A stretch of DNA of 64,000 nucleotides from an uncultured Paracoccaceae bacterium (GCA_947501355.1 CANMVA010000001.1:620001-684000); one strand, 5' to 3'. Counted from the first letter of the stretch, positions 26,086 to 34,522 are shown. Notes: a model not told the origin generated them from the letters alone. Numbers and translations: made by a program.

Positions 26086-26159
26086 GGGCGGTTTGTTCCA
26101 GATCAAAGGTCCGAACGTCCTGCCTTGCTAGGGTTCCTTAACGACTCTGGGAGGCAGAA

Positions 26160-26477
26160 ATGCTCGACATCAACACATCCAAGATCGCGCAAGTGATCCT
26201 TTACGCCCGCGAGATGGAGCGGGCAGAGCCGGAATTGCGCGGTTTCGTCGATAATCTGAACGAGGACGAAAAGGCGTCTCTTGTGGCCGTGATGTGGATC
26301 GGACGCGACAGTTTCGACGCCGATGATCTGGAAGAAGCCAAGGCCACCGCACGCGAAGAGGCAACAACGCCGACCGCGGATTACCTGCTGGGCACGCCGC
26401 ATCTGGCGGACCATCTGGAAAACGGTCTGGACGCGCTGGGCATCAGTGCCACCGATGCCGAGGATGATCTGCTTTAG
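26160..26477 (+). CDS. DUF3775 protein
   Basis: This 105-residue acidic protein (MLDINTSKIAQVILYAREME at the start, IGRDSFDADDLEEAKATA in the middle, DYLLGTPHLADHLENGLDAL near the end) matches DUF3775, a family of unknown function frequent in alphaproteobacteria. The ribosome binding site GGGAGG stands eight bases ahead of ATG 26160. It is predicted to be all alpha-helical and cytosolic. Its end overlaps the convergent saccharopine-dehydrogenase-like gene by four bases. Confidence 0.85.
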   Translation: MLDINTSKIAQVILYAREMERAEPELRGFVDNLNEDEKASLVAVMWIGRDSFDADDLEEAKATAREEATTPTADYLLGTPHLADHLENGLDALGISATDAEDDLL

Positions 26478-27613
26478 GTGTGATCGACAACCGCGAGGTG
26501 TTGCGCCAACTCGTCGACCGCGCTGAGCCATGCATTGAAAAGCGCGGGATCGCTGGGCGCTGCTGAGACCCCTGCGGGCATTTGGCCGTTCATGACCGCT
26601 TCCACGCCCAAGGACACCGGGATCGAGACGAGCCGCGCCATTGCGGTACCGTTCTCATCCCCCCATGCGTCCATTGCGTAGGTCTTGTGATAAACCGTTT
26701 TGCCGTCCCGCTCCGCCTGAAGCGAAACGCATAGGACCACGCGGTCCGGCTCGCCGTCAGCATAAGCATTTTCCGCCCAGAACTGGTCGGCCATTTCCTT
26801 GAGCCGTGCGTCGCCTGCGGGGCCGTCCAGCGTCTCGATCTCTTGGAAGATCGGCGTCCACGCCTCTTTCCAGCCGTTCAGGCGCAAGGTGCCGCGCACG
26901 AAATCGCGGACTTTCCACGCGGGGTCGAACTTGTAGTCCTCCATGAAGGGCAGCGAGTCGCGGTTTGGGTAGACCTCAAAGCTCTCCGCGACTTCCAGCG
27001 GGGCCATGTAGCTGCTGATTGCGTCCCAGGGCCGTGCGACATCGAAAGTCTTGAAATCGCTCAAGGATTTTGACGGCGACCGCAACGCTTTCAGCACGCC
27101 CAGAGGGGCCCAGCTGAACTTGTAGCGGAACGGGTTGGGGTGTTTCGGAATGCCACCGCAATACGAGATGAAGGACAGCTCGTTGCTGTCATCATAGGCG
27201 TCAGAGGCGCGGTAGTCGGCGACCAGCCAATGGGCCATCAGATGGTCAATGCCAGGGTCCAGCCCGACCTCGTTTACTAGCGACACGTCCGCGGCTTCGG
27301 CCTTGGCATGCAGCCCGCGCATCTCGGGCGCGATATAGCTGGAGCTGACAAAATGCGCACCCTTCGCGATAGCCAGCTCTGCCAGAGGCACATGCCAGTC
27401 ACCGGGCAGCATCGACACGATCACATCACCGTGTTGCAGTTCGGCTCCCAGGACGTCGATGTCAAAGGCTTGGATGCGCTGGGTCAGATCGCCCACGGCA
27501 TCCTGCGCCTTCTCGACAGTTCTGTTCCAGACGGTGACCTCGTGGCCTGCTTCAATCAAACGGCGCAGGCCGGGGATTGCGGACAGACCTGTGCCGCACC
27601 AATGGATCGTCAT
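26474..27613 (-). CDS. Saccharopine dehydrogenase (glutamate-forming type)-like protein
   Basis: The 379-residue NAD(P)-dependent enzyme begins MTIHWCGTGLSAIPGLRRLI, a Rossmann fold with GTG-x-G loop. It has VIVSMLPGDWHVPLAELA, SSSYIAPEM and NEVGLDPGIDHLMAHWL, which is strongly conserved in LYS9-type saccharopine reductases/dehydrogenases. The C-terminal half carries the substrate domain (FISYCGGIPKHPNPFRYKFS). The LYS1-like gene lies just upstream, three bases away. The two together could convert lysine to aminoadipate semialdehyde via saccharopine; direction and substrate are inferred. Confidence 0.85.
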   Translation of the reverse strand: MTIHWCGTGLSAIPGLRRLIEAGHEVTVWNRTVEKAQDAVGDLTQRIQAFDIDVLGAELQHGDVIVSMLPGDWHVPLAELAIAKGAHFVSSSYIAPEMRGLHAKAEAADVSLVNEVGLDPGIDHLMAHWLVADYRASDAYDDSNELSFISYCGGIPKHPNPFRYKFSWAPLGVLKALRSPSKSLSDFKTFDVARPWDAISSYMAPLEVAESFEVYPNRDSLPFMEDYKFDPAWKVRDFVRGTLRLNGWKEAWTPIFQEIETLDGPAGDARLKEMADQFWAENAYADGEPDRVVLCVSLQAERDGKTVYHKTYAMDAWGDENGTAMARLVSIPVSLGVEAVMNGQMPAGVSAAPSDPALFNAWLSAVDELAQHLAVVDHT

Positions 27614-27616
27614 GGC

Positions 27617-28669
27617 TCAAACCTCTCCGATATGAGTGTCAAATGTTGCTTTCGCCCGGCCCCAGACGCCGCTGTCTATGGCATCCAGTTGCAGCAATGT
27701 GGGCAGTAATTGCCCTGCGTAATCCTCGGAGCTTTCGACAGGCAGCATGGAGGGCAAGTTGTCGATAGCAATCACATCCAACGGTGGAGTGCCATGGACC
27801 CGCAACGCCGGGTCCTCCCACGTGGTGACGCGATCATAGACCTTGATCGGGTTGAAATCGCTGTCCGGATCGCACGCGATATCGCCGATGACGCTCAGCT
27901 TGCGGTCAGCCGTCTTGGCGAAGGCTGGCACGAAGACCGGCGTGCCGGGGCGCGCAAGGATGCAGTTGAAGAACAGCTCATGCTGCAGGATTTCGGGGAA
28001 AGGGCCGCCATGGGCAGTCTCGGCCATATCCCAGCCGGTGACCGGCACGCCCATATGCGTGCACAGGTCCGCCGCCCCCGTGCCGACACGGCCCAACGCT
28101 CCGATGATCAGCGCGGTCGGGCGGGTGAACGCCCCGCTCAGATCGGTTTGCAGATCGGCCAGCAAATGCTTTGAGCTGTCATAGACGCCCACAGGGCCGC
28201 AAATCTCCCCACGCTGCTGAGCCGCCCAGCATTTCAGCGCAACTGCCGCACCGGCATAACCTGCCCAATAGCCGAACGCCGCGACACGGCGACCGTCCTC
28301 GGCCACCAGATATTCCAGATCGTAAAGGGTGCCGCCGCCTGCCTTGAACCGCTTCAGCAGTTGCCTGCCGGACGGTTGCCCTTTGTAAGCATGACCAAAC
28401 ATGATGTGCCGATGGGTGAGGGGGGTGCCGTCTTCGGGCAGTTCTTTCAGCCCGAAAACAATCGCATCGTCCGGGGCTTGCCGCCATGAATTCTCGGCAG
28501 CGATCTCGCAGCCTGCGTCCACATAACCCTGCAAGGGAATCGCCCGTGCGGTGCTTTCCTCGACGGTTACACGCACCCCGGCGTCCAGAAGGGCCTTCGC
28601 GCCTTCCGGTGTCAGCCCGACGCGTTGCTCATGCTCCCGCTCTTCGGCGCGCACCCAAAGATGTGTCAT
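27617..28669 (-). CDS. Saccharopine dehydrogenase (lysine-forming type)-like protein
   Basis: From ATG 28669 (GGGAGGG a few bases upstream) the product has 350 residues. It starts THLWVRAEEREHEQRVGLTP as LYS1-type and alanine-dehydrogenase-like folds do. It has FGHAYKGQPSG, LYDLEYL, the NAD loop LIIGALGRVGTGAADLC and IAIDNLPSMLPVESSEDYA near the end. Homologues catalyse the reversible condensation of lysine with 2-oxoglutarate. The open frame continues far upstream on this strand, but that part is antisense to the CoA ligase and is not coding. It forms an operon with the LYS9-like gene. Confidence 0.87.
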   Translation of the reverse strand: MTHLWVRAEEREHEQRVGLTPEGAKALLDAGVRVTVEESTARAIPLQGYVDAGCEIAAENSWRQAPDDAIVFGLKELPEDGTPLTHRHIMFGHAYKGQPSGRQLLKRFKAGGGTLYDLEYLVAEDGRRVAAFGYWAGYAGAAVALKCWAAQQRGEICGPVGVYDSSKHLLADLQTDLSGAFTRPTALIIGALGRVGTGAADLCTHMGVPVTGWDMAETAHGGPFPEILQHELFFNCILARPGTPVFVPAFAKTADRKLSVIGDIACDPDSDFNPIKVYDRVTTWEDPALRVHGTPPLDVIAIDNLPSMLPVESSEDYAGQLLPTLLQLDAIDSGVWGRAKATFDTHIGEV

Positions 28670-28750
28670 GCATCCCTCCCGATTTACCAAAGGCTTAGGC
28701 AAAATTTGCCCTGATGCCAATGCCCCTTCCAAACCCCTGTGAGCGATAAC

Positions 28751-28764
28751 TGAACAAGTGTTCA
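28751..28764. promoter_or_regulatory. TGAACA-N2-TGTTCA inverted repeat ahead of CoA ligase
   Basis: A perfect 6-bp inverted repeat with a 2-bp centre lies between the divergent saccharopine and CoA-ligase genes, about 100 bp before the ligase start. The form fits a TetR-family operator, the class that often controls acyl-CoA metabolism. No such regulator gene is in the window. Confidence 0.5.
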
Positions 28765-28861
28765 AAAAAATCATTTGACGGAACGTTACAGCCGTCCCAT
28801 CATTCACCCACCCTGCGAATGAGCGGGAACTGCCAAAGTGCAGGTCTGGGAGGACTTCACG

Positions 28862-30832
28862 ATGACAACGACTGCTGCGTCCGAAGGGGCGTTGGTCTCT
28901 ATTCCGCATCTTCTTGCGCGCAACGTATCGGCGTTTGGCGACAAACCGGCCTATCGTGAGAAGGAGTTTGGCATCTGGCAAAGCTGGACCTGGGCGCAGG
29001 CCGAGGCCGAGATCAGATCCATTGCTCTTGGCCTGCTGGAACTGGGTGTCGAGAAGGGGGATTTCATCGCCATTATCGGCCGTAACCGCCCGGCGATGTA
29101 TTGGTCGATGGTGGCCGCCCAGATGTGCGGCGCGGTGCCGGTCCCGCTCTATCAGGACGCTGTCGCGGAAGAGATGGCGTATGTGCTGGAGCATTGCGGC
29201 GCGCGCTTTGTGATCGTCGGCGATCAGGAGCAGGTCGACAAGGTCATCGAGGTGCAGGAAACGGTCAAAGGGATAGACCAGATCATCTACCACGACCGCC
29301 GCGGGATGCGGAAATATGACCACACGCATATGAACGCGCTGGGCGATATTCAGGCGACCGGTAAAGCGGCCCATGAGCGGTTCGATAAGGAGCTGGACGC
29401 CCGCTGGCAGAGCCTTGGCTATGACGACACATGCGTGATGCTTTACACTTCCGGCACGACGGGGCGGCCCAAGGGTGTCGTGCTGTCGAACCGGAACATC
29501 ATCGAGACCTCGAAGAACTCTGCCGAATTCGACAACCTCCTGCCGGGGGATGAGGTTTTGGCCTATTTGCCGATGGCATGGGTCGGTGATTTTATCTTCT
29601 CGATCGGGCAGGCCTATTGGACGGGGTTCTGCGTGAACTGCCCCGAAAGCGCGGGCACGATGATGACCGATCTGCGCGAGATCGGGCCGTCTTACTACTT
29701 TGCCCCACCCCGCATTTTCGAGACACAGCTGACCAATGTGATGATCCGGATGGAGGATGCAGGCGCGCTGAAGCAGTGGCTGTTCAAGACCTTCATGGCG
29801 CATGCCAAGAAGGTCGGGCCGAAAATTCTCGACAACCAAGACGTCAGCGCGATGGATAAGCTGAAATATGCGCTGGGCAATCTCTTCGTATATGGCCCTT
29901 TGAAGAACACGCTGGGCCTGTCGAAGGTGCGTGTGGGTTATACCGCGGGGGAGGCGATTGGCCCGGAACTCTTTGATTTCTATCGATCTTTGGGGATCAA
30001 CCTGAAGCAGCTTTATGGCCAGACAGAAGCGTCGGTTTTCATCACGCAGCAAAAGGATGGCGAAGTCCGCTCGGACACCGTCGGCACGCCGACGCCGGGT
30101 GTGGAGTTGAAGATCGCGGAGAATGGCGAGGTCTTCTATCGCTCTCCGGGCGTGTTTGTGGAGTATTACAAGAACGCCGACAGCACTGCTGACACCAAGG
30201 ATGGTGAGGGTTGGGTAGCGACCGGAGATGCGGGTTTCATCGAGCCTGAGACAGGTCAGCTCCGGATTATCGACCGGGCCAAGGATGTCGGCAAAATGGC
30301 CGATGGGCGGCTCTTTGCGCCGAAATACGTGGAGAACAAGCTGAAGTTCTTCCCCAACATTCTTGAGGCCGTGGTCTTCGGGGCCGACCGTGCGATGTGC
30401 ACAGCTTTCATCAATATTGACCTGACCGCCGTCGGCAACTGGGCAGAGCGCAACAACATTGCCTATGCCAGCTATCAGGAATTGGCCGGCCACCCGCAGG
30501 TTCTGGAGACGATCCAGAGCCATGTGGAAGAGGTCAACGAGAGCATCGCGCAGGACGAGATGCTCTCAGGCTGTCAGATTCACCGCTTTCTGGTCCTCCA
30601 CAAAGAACTGGATGCCGATGACGGCGAGATGACCCGGACCCGCAAGGTTCGGCGCCGGATTGTGGAGGAGAAATTCTCCGATCTGATAAACGCGCTCTAT
30701 GACGGGTCCGATCAGGTCTCGACCGTGACGGAAGTGACCTATGAGGACGGGCGCAAAGGCTCGATCAAGGCAACGCTTGAGCTGCGCGATGTGAAGGTCG
30801 TGGCCGAGCCTCAGCAGATGGCGGCGGAGTGA
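28862..30832 (+). CDS. AMP-forming long-chain acyl-CoA synthetase-like ligase
   Basis: The 656-residue protein starts at ATG 28862 behind GGGAGGA. It belongs to the ANL adenylating superfamily. Visible motifs are the P-loop MLYTSGTTGRPKGVVLS, the aromatic motif LKQLYGQTEAS, and the motif region EGWVATGDAGFIEPETGQL followed by IIDRAKDVGKMADG. It resembles long-chain fatty-acid:CoA ligases of the FAA1/bubblegum type. It heads a cluster with a HAAT-type ABC importer and a second CoA ligase at the far end, so it probably activates the imported carboxylic acid; the acid is unknown. Confidence 0.9.
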   Translation: MTTTAASEGALVSIPHLLARNVSAFGDKPAYREKEFGIWQSWTWAQAEAEIRSIALGLLELGVEKGDFIAIIGRNRPAMYWSMVAAQMCGAVPVPLYQDAVAEEMAYVLEHCGARFVIVGDQEQVDKVIEVQETVKGIDQIIYHDRRGMRKYDHTHMNALGDIQATGKAAHERFDKELDARWQSLGYDDTCVMLYTSGTTGRPKGVVLSNRNIIETSKNSAEFDNLLPGDEVLAYLPMAWVGDFIFSIGQAYWTGFCVNCPESAGTMMTDLREIGPSYYFAPPRIFETQLTNVMIRMEDAGALKQWLFKTFMAHAKKVGPKILDNQDVSAMDKLKYALGNLFVYGPLKNTLGLSKVRVGYTAGEAIGPELFDFYRSLGINLKQLYGQTEASVFITQQKDGEVRSDTVGTPTPGVELKIAENGEVFYRSPGVFVEYYKNADSTADTKDGEGWVATGDAGFIEPETGQLRIIDRAKDVGKMADGRLFAPKYVENKLKFFPNILEAVVFGADRAMCTAFINIDLTAVGNWAERNNIAYASYQELAGHPQVLETIQSHVEEVNESIAQDEMLSGCQIHRFLVLHKELDADDGEMTRTRKVRRRIVEEKFSDLINALYDGSDQVSTVTEVTYEDGRKGSIKATLELRDVKVVAEPQQMAAE

Positions 30833-31025
30833 TTTCATGAGCTTCATGACAGACTTTTTGCAGAATGCACTTGGCGAGAAGCTGAGGGTTCACATCCGCC
30901 TTTCCAATTTTCTCAATGAAATACTGAATCTCTATCAGAATTTCATTGAGCGGGCAGCCCTCAGAACGCAGCAATTTGGCTTTTGCAATCAAGCATTCTT
31001 TCAACTCATATCGGTCTGTAGACAA
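30765..31025 (-). CDS. Small protein of unknown function, TTG start
   Basis: The frame of 86 codons begins at TTG 31025 with a textbook GGAGG seven bases upstream. The first 65 residues look like a soluble helical protein (YELKECLIAKAKLLRSEG, LNEILIEIQYFIEKIG, PQLLAKCILQKVCHEA) with three cysteines. The stretch has visibly lower GC than its surroundings, which may mean transfer or relaxed constraint. The last 22 codons overlap the 3' end of the ligase antisense. The opposite-strand frame at 30837-31187 is less protein-like. No family is recognised. Confidence 0.5.
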   Translation of the reverse strand: MSTDRYELKECLIAKAKLLRSEGCPLNEILIEIQYFIEKIGKADVNPQLLAKCILQKVCHEAHEITPPPSAEARPRPSHRAAQALP

Positions 31026-31183
31026 GGGCGGGCCTCCGTTTTCAGTTTCATGCCAAAGGCATACTTGAGCAATTTTTTCACCTGCGGCGAAACTGAGCGT
31101 AAACGAACAGCTCTTAGCTTCCTCTGGCGGTTCCCCCGTTATTTAGCTGAGCCTAGTTCTTTGAAAATAAAGGAGAATTCCTT

Positions 31184-32002
31184 ATGAAAGACATGGCAGA
31201 CGGCTACATCACCGAGGACGGGCGCAAGATTGGCGGCGTCATGATGGAGATGAAGAACATCACGCTGCGCTTTGGCGGCGTCGTGGCGATCAAGGATATC
31301 TCGTTCGATATTCGCGAAGGGGAGATTCGCGCGATTATCGGGCCGAACGGGGCCGGTAAATCCTCGATGCTGAACGTGATCAGCGGGTTCTATCATCCGC
31401 AAGAGGGCGAGGTCTGGTTTCACGGGTCAAAACGGCCCTCGATGAAGCCGTATCAGGTCGCTCAACAGGGCATCGCGCGCACCTTCCAGAACATCGCTTT
31501 GTTCGAAGGGATGACCGTTCTGGACAACGTGATGACGGGTCGCTTGACCCATATGAAAACCAACATGCTCCAGCAGGCATTGTGGTGGGGCAAAGCGCAG
31601 GCGGAGGAGACCGCACAGCGCGAAAAAGTTGAGAAAATCATAGACTTCCTTGAGATTCAGCACATCCGCAAGACCCCTGTGGGGCGGTTGCCTTATGGCC
31701 TGAAAAAGCGGGTTGAGCTGGCGCGTGCATTGGCGGCGGAGCCCAAGCTCTTGCTGCTGGATGAGCCGATGGCTGGGATGAATGTCGAAGAGAAAGAAGA
31801 CATGTCGCGCTTCATCCTCGACGTGAATGACGAGTTCGGCACCACCATCGCCCTGATTGAGCATGATATGGGCGTTGTGATGGACCTGTCGGACCGCGTG
31901 GTCGTGATGGATTACGGCAAGAAAATCGGAGACGGCACGCCTGACGAGGTGCGCAACAATCAAGATGTGATCGATGCATATCTGGGGGTGGCCCATGACT
32001 GA
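31184..32002 (+). CDS. HAAT-type ABC transporter ATP-binding protein (LivG-like)
   Basis: The 272-residue ATPase has Walker A GPNGAGKSS, the Q-loop GIARTFQNIALF, the signature LPYGLKKRVELARAL (LSGGQ replaced by LPYGL, as is common in LivG proteins), Walker B LLLLDEP and the H-loop ALIEHDMG. It energises import through the two membrane proteins encoded downstream. The ribosome binding site AAAGGAG lies eight bases before ATG 31184. About 160 bp of AT-rich DNA without clear features precede it. An unusual repeat array follows before the permease gene. Confidence 0.93.
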   Translation: MKDMADGYITEDGRKIGGVMMEMKNITLRFGGVVAIKDISFDIREGEIRAIIGPNGAGKSSMLNVISGFYHPQEGEVWFHGSKRPSMKPYQVAQQGIARTFQNIALFEGMTVLDNVMTGRLTHMKTNMLQQALWWGKAQAEETAQREKVEKIIDFLEIQHIRKTPVGRLPYGLKKRVELARALAAEPKLLLLDEPMAGMNVEEKEDMSRFILDVNDEFGTTIALIEHDMGVVMDLSDRVVVMDYGKKIGDGTPDEVRNNQDVIDAYLGVAHD

Positions 32003-32020
32003 TTTTGCTTCGAAATGCCC

Positions 32021-32069
32021 ATGCAGCCCGCATGCAGACCAGATGCATATCCTATGCAGATCGCATGCA
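32021..32069. repeat. Five 11-bp phased ATGCA repeats
   Basis: ATGCA begins at 32021, 32032, 32043, 32054 and 32065, a strict 11-bp period. Each core is followed by G or T and a variable five-base spacer. A sixth degenerate unit (ATGTGCA at 32075) breaks the phase by one base. The array fills the gap between the ATPase and the permease gene. It has the same copy number and period as the array at 5031-5079, though the core differs. Confidence 0.75.
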
Positions 32070-32107
32070 TATTCATGTGCAGACCTGACCGCAGGAGGGT
32101 GCGATGA
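32021..32107 (+). CDS. Putative 28-residue Cys-containing leader ORF in the repeat array
   Basis: The frame starts at the first ATG of the array and encodes 28 residues. Because three 11-bp units make 33 bases, the motif CRPD occurs twice (ACRPDAY and MCRPDRRR). Its TGA overlaps the permease ATG as ATGA, which would couple translation. The GGAGGG before the permease start lies inside this frame. No Shine-Dalgarno sequence precedes the leader itself, so expression is uncertain. Confidence 0.3.
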   Translation: MQPACRPDAYPMQIACIFMCRPDRRRVR

Positions 32108-33099
32108 CTGACCAGTTTCTCTTTGGTGTCGAGGTCGTTCTGAATGGCCTTATGGCGGGCGTCCTTTATGCGCTTGTCGCCTTGGGTTTCGTTTTGATTT
32201 TCAAAGCGTCCGGTATCTTCAACTATGCGCAAGGTGTGATGGCCCTGTTTGCCGCGCTGACGCTGGTCGGGATCATGGAGGGTCAGGTGCCGTTCGCGCA
32301 TCTGATCAACGCGATTTTCGGGACAGAGATACACCATTTCGGGTGGCATGTGCCCGCCTTGGCGGCGATCTTGCTGACGATGGTACTGATGGTCTTCTTC
32401 GCCTGGGCGGTGAACCATTTCGTGATGCGACACCTGGTGAATCAAGAACCGATCATCCTCTTCATGGCGACCATTGGTTTGGCCTATTTCCTGGAAGGCG
32501 TGGGTGACCTGATGTGGGGCTCCGAGATCAAGAAGCTCGACGTGGGCCTGCCGCAAGGGGCGTCGTTCTGGATTGAGGAAAATACCGCCTTCCTTGGATC
32601 AGAGAACTTCTTCGGATTCTTCATCGACCAATTGGATATCGTGGCTACTCTGGTGGCGGCGGTGCTGGTCGTCGCGCTGGTGGCGTTCGCGCAATACACC
32701 AAGCAGGGCCGCGCGATGCGGGCTGTGGCGGATGATCACCAAGCGGCGTTGAGCGTCGGCATTTCCCTGAATTTCATCTGGGTGCTGGTCTGGTCGCTGG
32801 CGGGGTTCGTGGCGCTTGTCGCGGGCATCATGTGGGGTGCAAAATCAGGCGTGCAGTTCTCGCTTTCGCTGATCGCGTTGAAGGCGCTGCCGGTGCTGAT
32901 GCTGGGCGGGTTTACCTCGATCCCCGGCGCGATTGTGGGCGGGTTGATTATTGGTGTGGGCGAGAAGCTCTTTGAGTTCACGATCGGCCCCATGATCGGC
33001 GGTGCGACTGAAAACTGGTTCGCCTATGTGCTGGCGCTTTTGTTCCTCGTCTTCCGGCCCCAAGGCCTGTTTGGCGAAAAGATCATCGAGAGGGTGTGA
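32104..33099 (+). CDS. HAAT-type ABC transporter permease (LivH-like)
   Basis: The 331-residue inner-membrane permease has about eight hydrophobic segments and family marks of the branched-chain amino acid permease group: NGLMAGVLYALVALGFVLI near the N-terminus and GRAMRAVADDHQAALSVGI, the cytoplasmic loop that contacts the ATPase. VGGLIIGVGEKLFE is near the end. The ribosome binding site is AGGAGGG before ATG 32104. The next small gene starts three bases after the stop. Confidence 0.93.
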   Translation: MTDQFLFGVEVVLNGLMAGVLYALVALGFVLIFKASGIFNYAQGVMALFAALTLVGIMEGQVPFAHLINAIFGTEIHHFGWHVPALAAILLTMVLMVFFAWAVNHFVMRHLVNQEPIILFMATIGLAYFLEGVGDLMWGSEIKKLDVGLPQGASFWIEENTAFLGSENFFGFFIDQLDIVATLVAAVLVVALVAFAQYTKQGRAMRAVADDHQAALSVGISLNFIWVLVWSLAGFVALVAGIMWGAKSGVQFSLSLIALKALPVLMLGGFTSIPGAIVGGLIIGVGEKLFEFTIGPMIGGATENWFAYVLALLFLVFRPQGLFGEKIIERV

Positions 33100-33101
33100 C
33101 C

Positions 33102-33347
33102 ATGAGCAAGCTGATTGCGATCCTGAATGTGGTGGCTTGGTCGGGCTTTTGGGCCTTTGGCTACCTCGCCCTGACCGCTGATCCCGCGAATACAGGGCAG
33201 ATGATGACGGCGGTGATACTGGCCGCCGCCGGCGCTGCCATCGGCGTCTTCGCTTACTTCTGGCTGGTGCGGCATGCCGAGGCGAAGGGCTATGCCAAGC
33301 GCGCGAACCGCGTCACGCCCAGCTATGATGAAGAGGAGACGGTCTGA
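33102..33347 (+). CDS. Small two-helix membrane protein within ABC operon
   Basis: From ATG 33102 the product has 81 residues with two hydrophobic segments (about 4-23 and 34-55) and a charged tail ending in SYDEEETV. A GTG at 33096, overlapping the permease stop, is an alternative. It shares one base with the next ATG (TGATG). A small protein placed between the two permease genes is unusual for liv operons and may be an accessory subunit of this importer subtype. No family name is recognised. Confidence 0.75.
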   Translation: MSKLIAILNVVAWSGFWAFGYLALTADPANTGQMMTAVILAAAGAAIGVFAYFWLVRHAEAKGYAKRANRVTPSYDEEETV

Positions 33348-34423
33348 TGTTTTACCGCGAGGCAGGTGATTTCAAGACGTCCTATGTGGACGACAGCCAG
33401 ACGTTCCCAATCGCGTTCGACCGGTATCGGTATTATTTCGTGCTGGTCATCGCCTTCGGGATCATCCCGTTCATCATCAATGATTACTGGGCCAATGCCG
33501 TCATGGTGCCGTTCCTGATCTATGCGATTGCGGCGATCGGGCTGAACATCCTGACGGGCTATTGCGGGCAGGTGTCGCTTGGCACGGGTGGGTTCATGGC
33601 GGTGGGCGGGTATGCCTGCTACAAGCTGATGACGGCGTTTCCGGATGTGTCGATCATGATCCACCTGCTGCTGGCAGGGTTCATCACGGCGGGGGTTGGC
33701 GTGCTGTTTGGCCTGCCATCGTTGCGGATCAAGGGGTTCTATCTGGCCGTGGCGACGCTGGCCGCGCAGTTCTTCCTGGTGTGGCTCTTCAACAAGGTGC
33801 CGTGGTTTTATAACTACTCGGCCTCCGGTCAGATCAGCGCGCCTGAGCGCTTTGTCTTCGGTGTGCCCGTGACCGGTCCGAATGTGGAGGCCTGGGCGAA
33901 ATACACGGTTTGCCTGATCTTCGTGACGGGCTGTGCGTGGTTGGCTCGGAACCTGACGCGCGGGACGATTGGGCGGTCATGGATGGCGATCCGCGATATG
34001 GATATCGCGGCCGAGATCATCGGGGTGAACCCGCTGAAAGCCAAGCTGACGGCCTTTGCGGTCAGTTCGTTCTTTATTGGCATCGCGGGGGCGCTGCTGT
34101 TCGCGGTCTATCTGGGCGCGGTCGAGGTGGGCGAGGCCTACGGGATCAACAAGTCGTTCCTTGTGCTCTTCATGATCATCATCGGTGGGCTTGGGTCGAT
34201 CTTCGGGGCCTTCGCGGGCGCGGCCTTCATGGTGCTTTTGCCGGTCTTGCTGAAAAACGTGCTGGTGGGCGGTCTTGGCTGGGATACGGCCTTGGCGACA
34301 CACTTCGAGTTCGTGATCGTCGGCGCGCTGATCATCATCTTCCTGATCGCTGAACCGCACGGGCTGGCGCAGCTTTGGAAGCTGGCGAAAGAGAAACTGA
34401 GGTTGTGGCCGTTCCCACACTAA
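33347..34423 (+). CDS. HAAT-type ABC transporter permease (LivM-like)
   Basis: The 358-residue permease shows IAAIGLNILTGYCGQVSLG, the conserved LivM N-terminal stretch, then GLPSLRIKGFYLAVATLAAQ and the ATPase-contact loop GRSWMAIRDMDIAAEIIGV. About nine membrane segments are visible. It differs from usual LivM in a longer N-terminal cytoplasmic stretch (residues 1-27, with DFKTSYVDDSQTFP). It pairs with the 32104-33099 permease. The start overlaps the previous stop by one base. Confidence 0.93.
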   Translation: MFYREAGDFKTSYVDDSQTFPIAFDRYRYYFVLVIAFGIIPFIINDYWANAVMVPFLIYAIAAIGLNILTGYCGQVSLGTGGFMAVGGYACYKLMTAFPDVSIMIHLLLAGFITAGVGVLFGLPSLRIKGFYLAVATLAAQFFLVWLFNKVPWFYNYSASGQISAPERFVFGVPVTGPNVEAWAKYTVCLIFVTGCAWLARNLTRGTIGRSWMAIRDMDIAAEIIGVNPLKAKLTAFAVSSFFIGIAGALLFAVYLGAVEVGEAYGINKSFLVLFMIIIGGLGSIFGAFAGAAFMVLLPVLLKNVLVGGLGWDTALATHFEFVIVGALIIIFLIAEPHGLAQLWKLAKEKLRLWPFPH

Positions 34424-34522
34424 GCGGACGGCTTGACGAATGGCCCTGAGCAGGGCTGCATCAACGACAGACCGGAGGCAACTCCGGCAGTGAGATCAAA
34501 AATTCCTAGGGAGGAAACAACG

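Noticed and set aside
28670-30523. Very long minus-strand open frame continuing the LYS1-like gene to about 968 codons
   Set aside because: It is antisense to the well-supported CoA ligase. The real LYS1-like start is ATG 28669 with GGGAGGG upstream.
30837-31187. Plus-strand frame of 116 codons after the CoA ligase
   Set aside because: It is less protein-like than the minus-strand frame, lacks a good ribosome binding site and overlaps the start of the ATPase gene.
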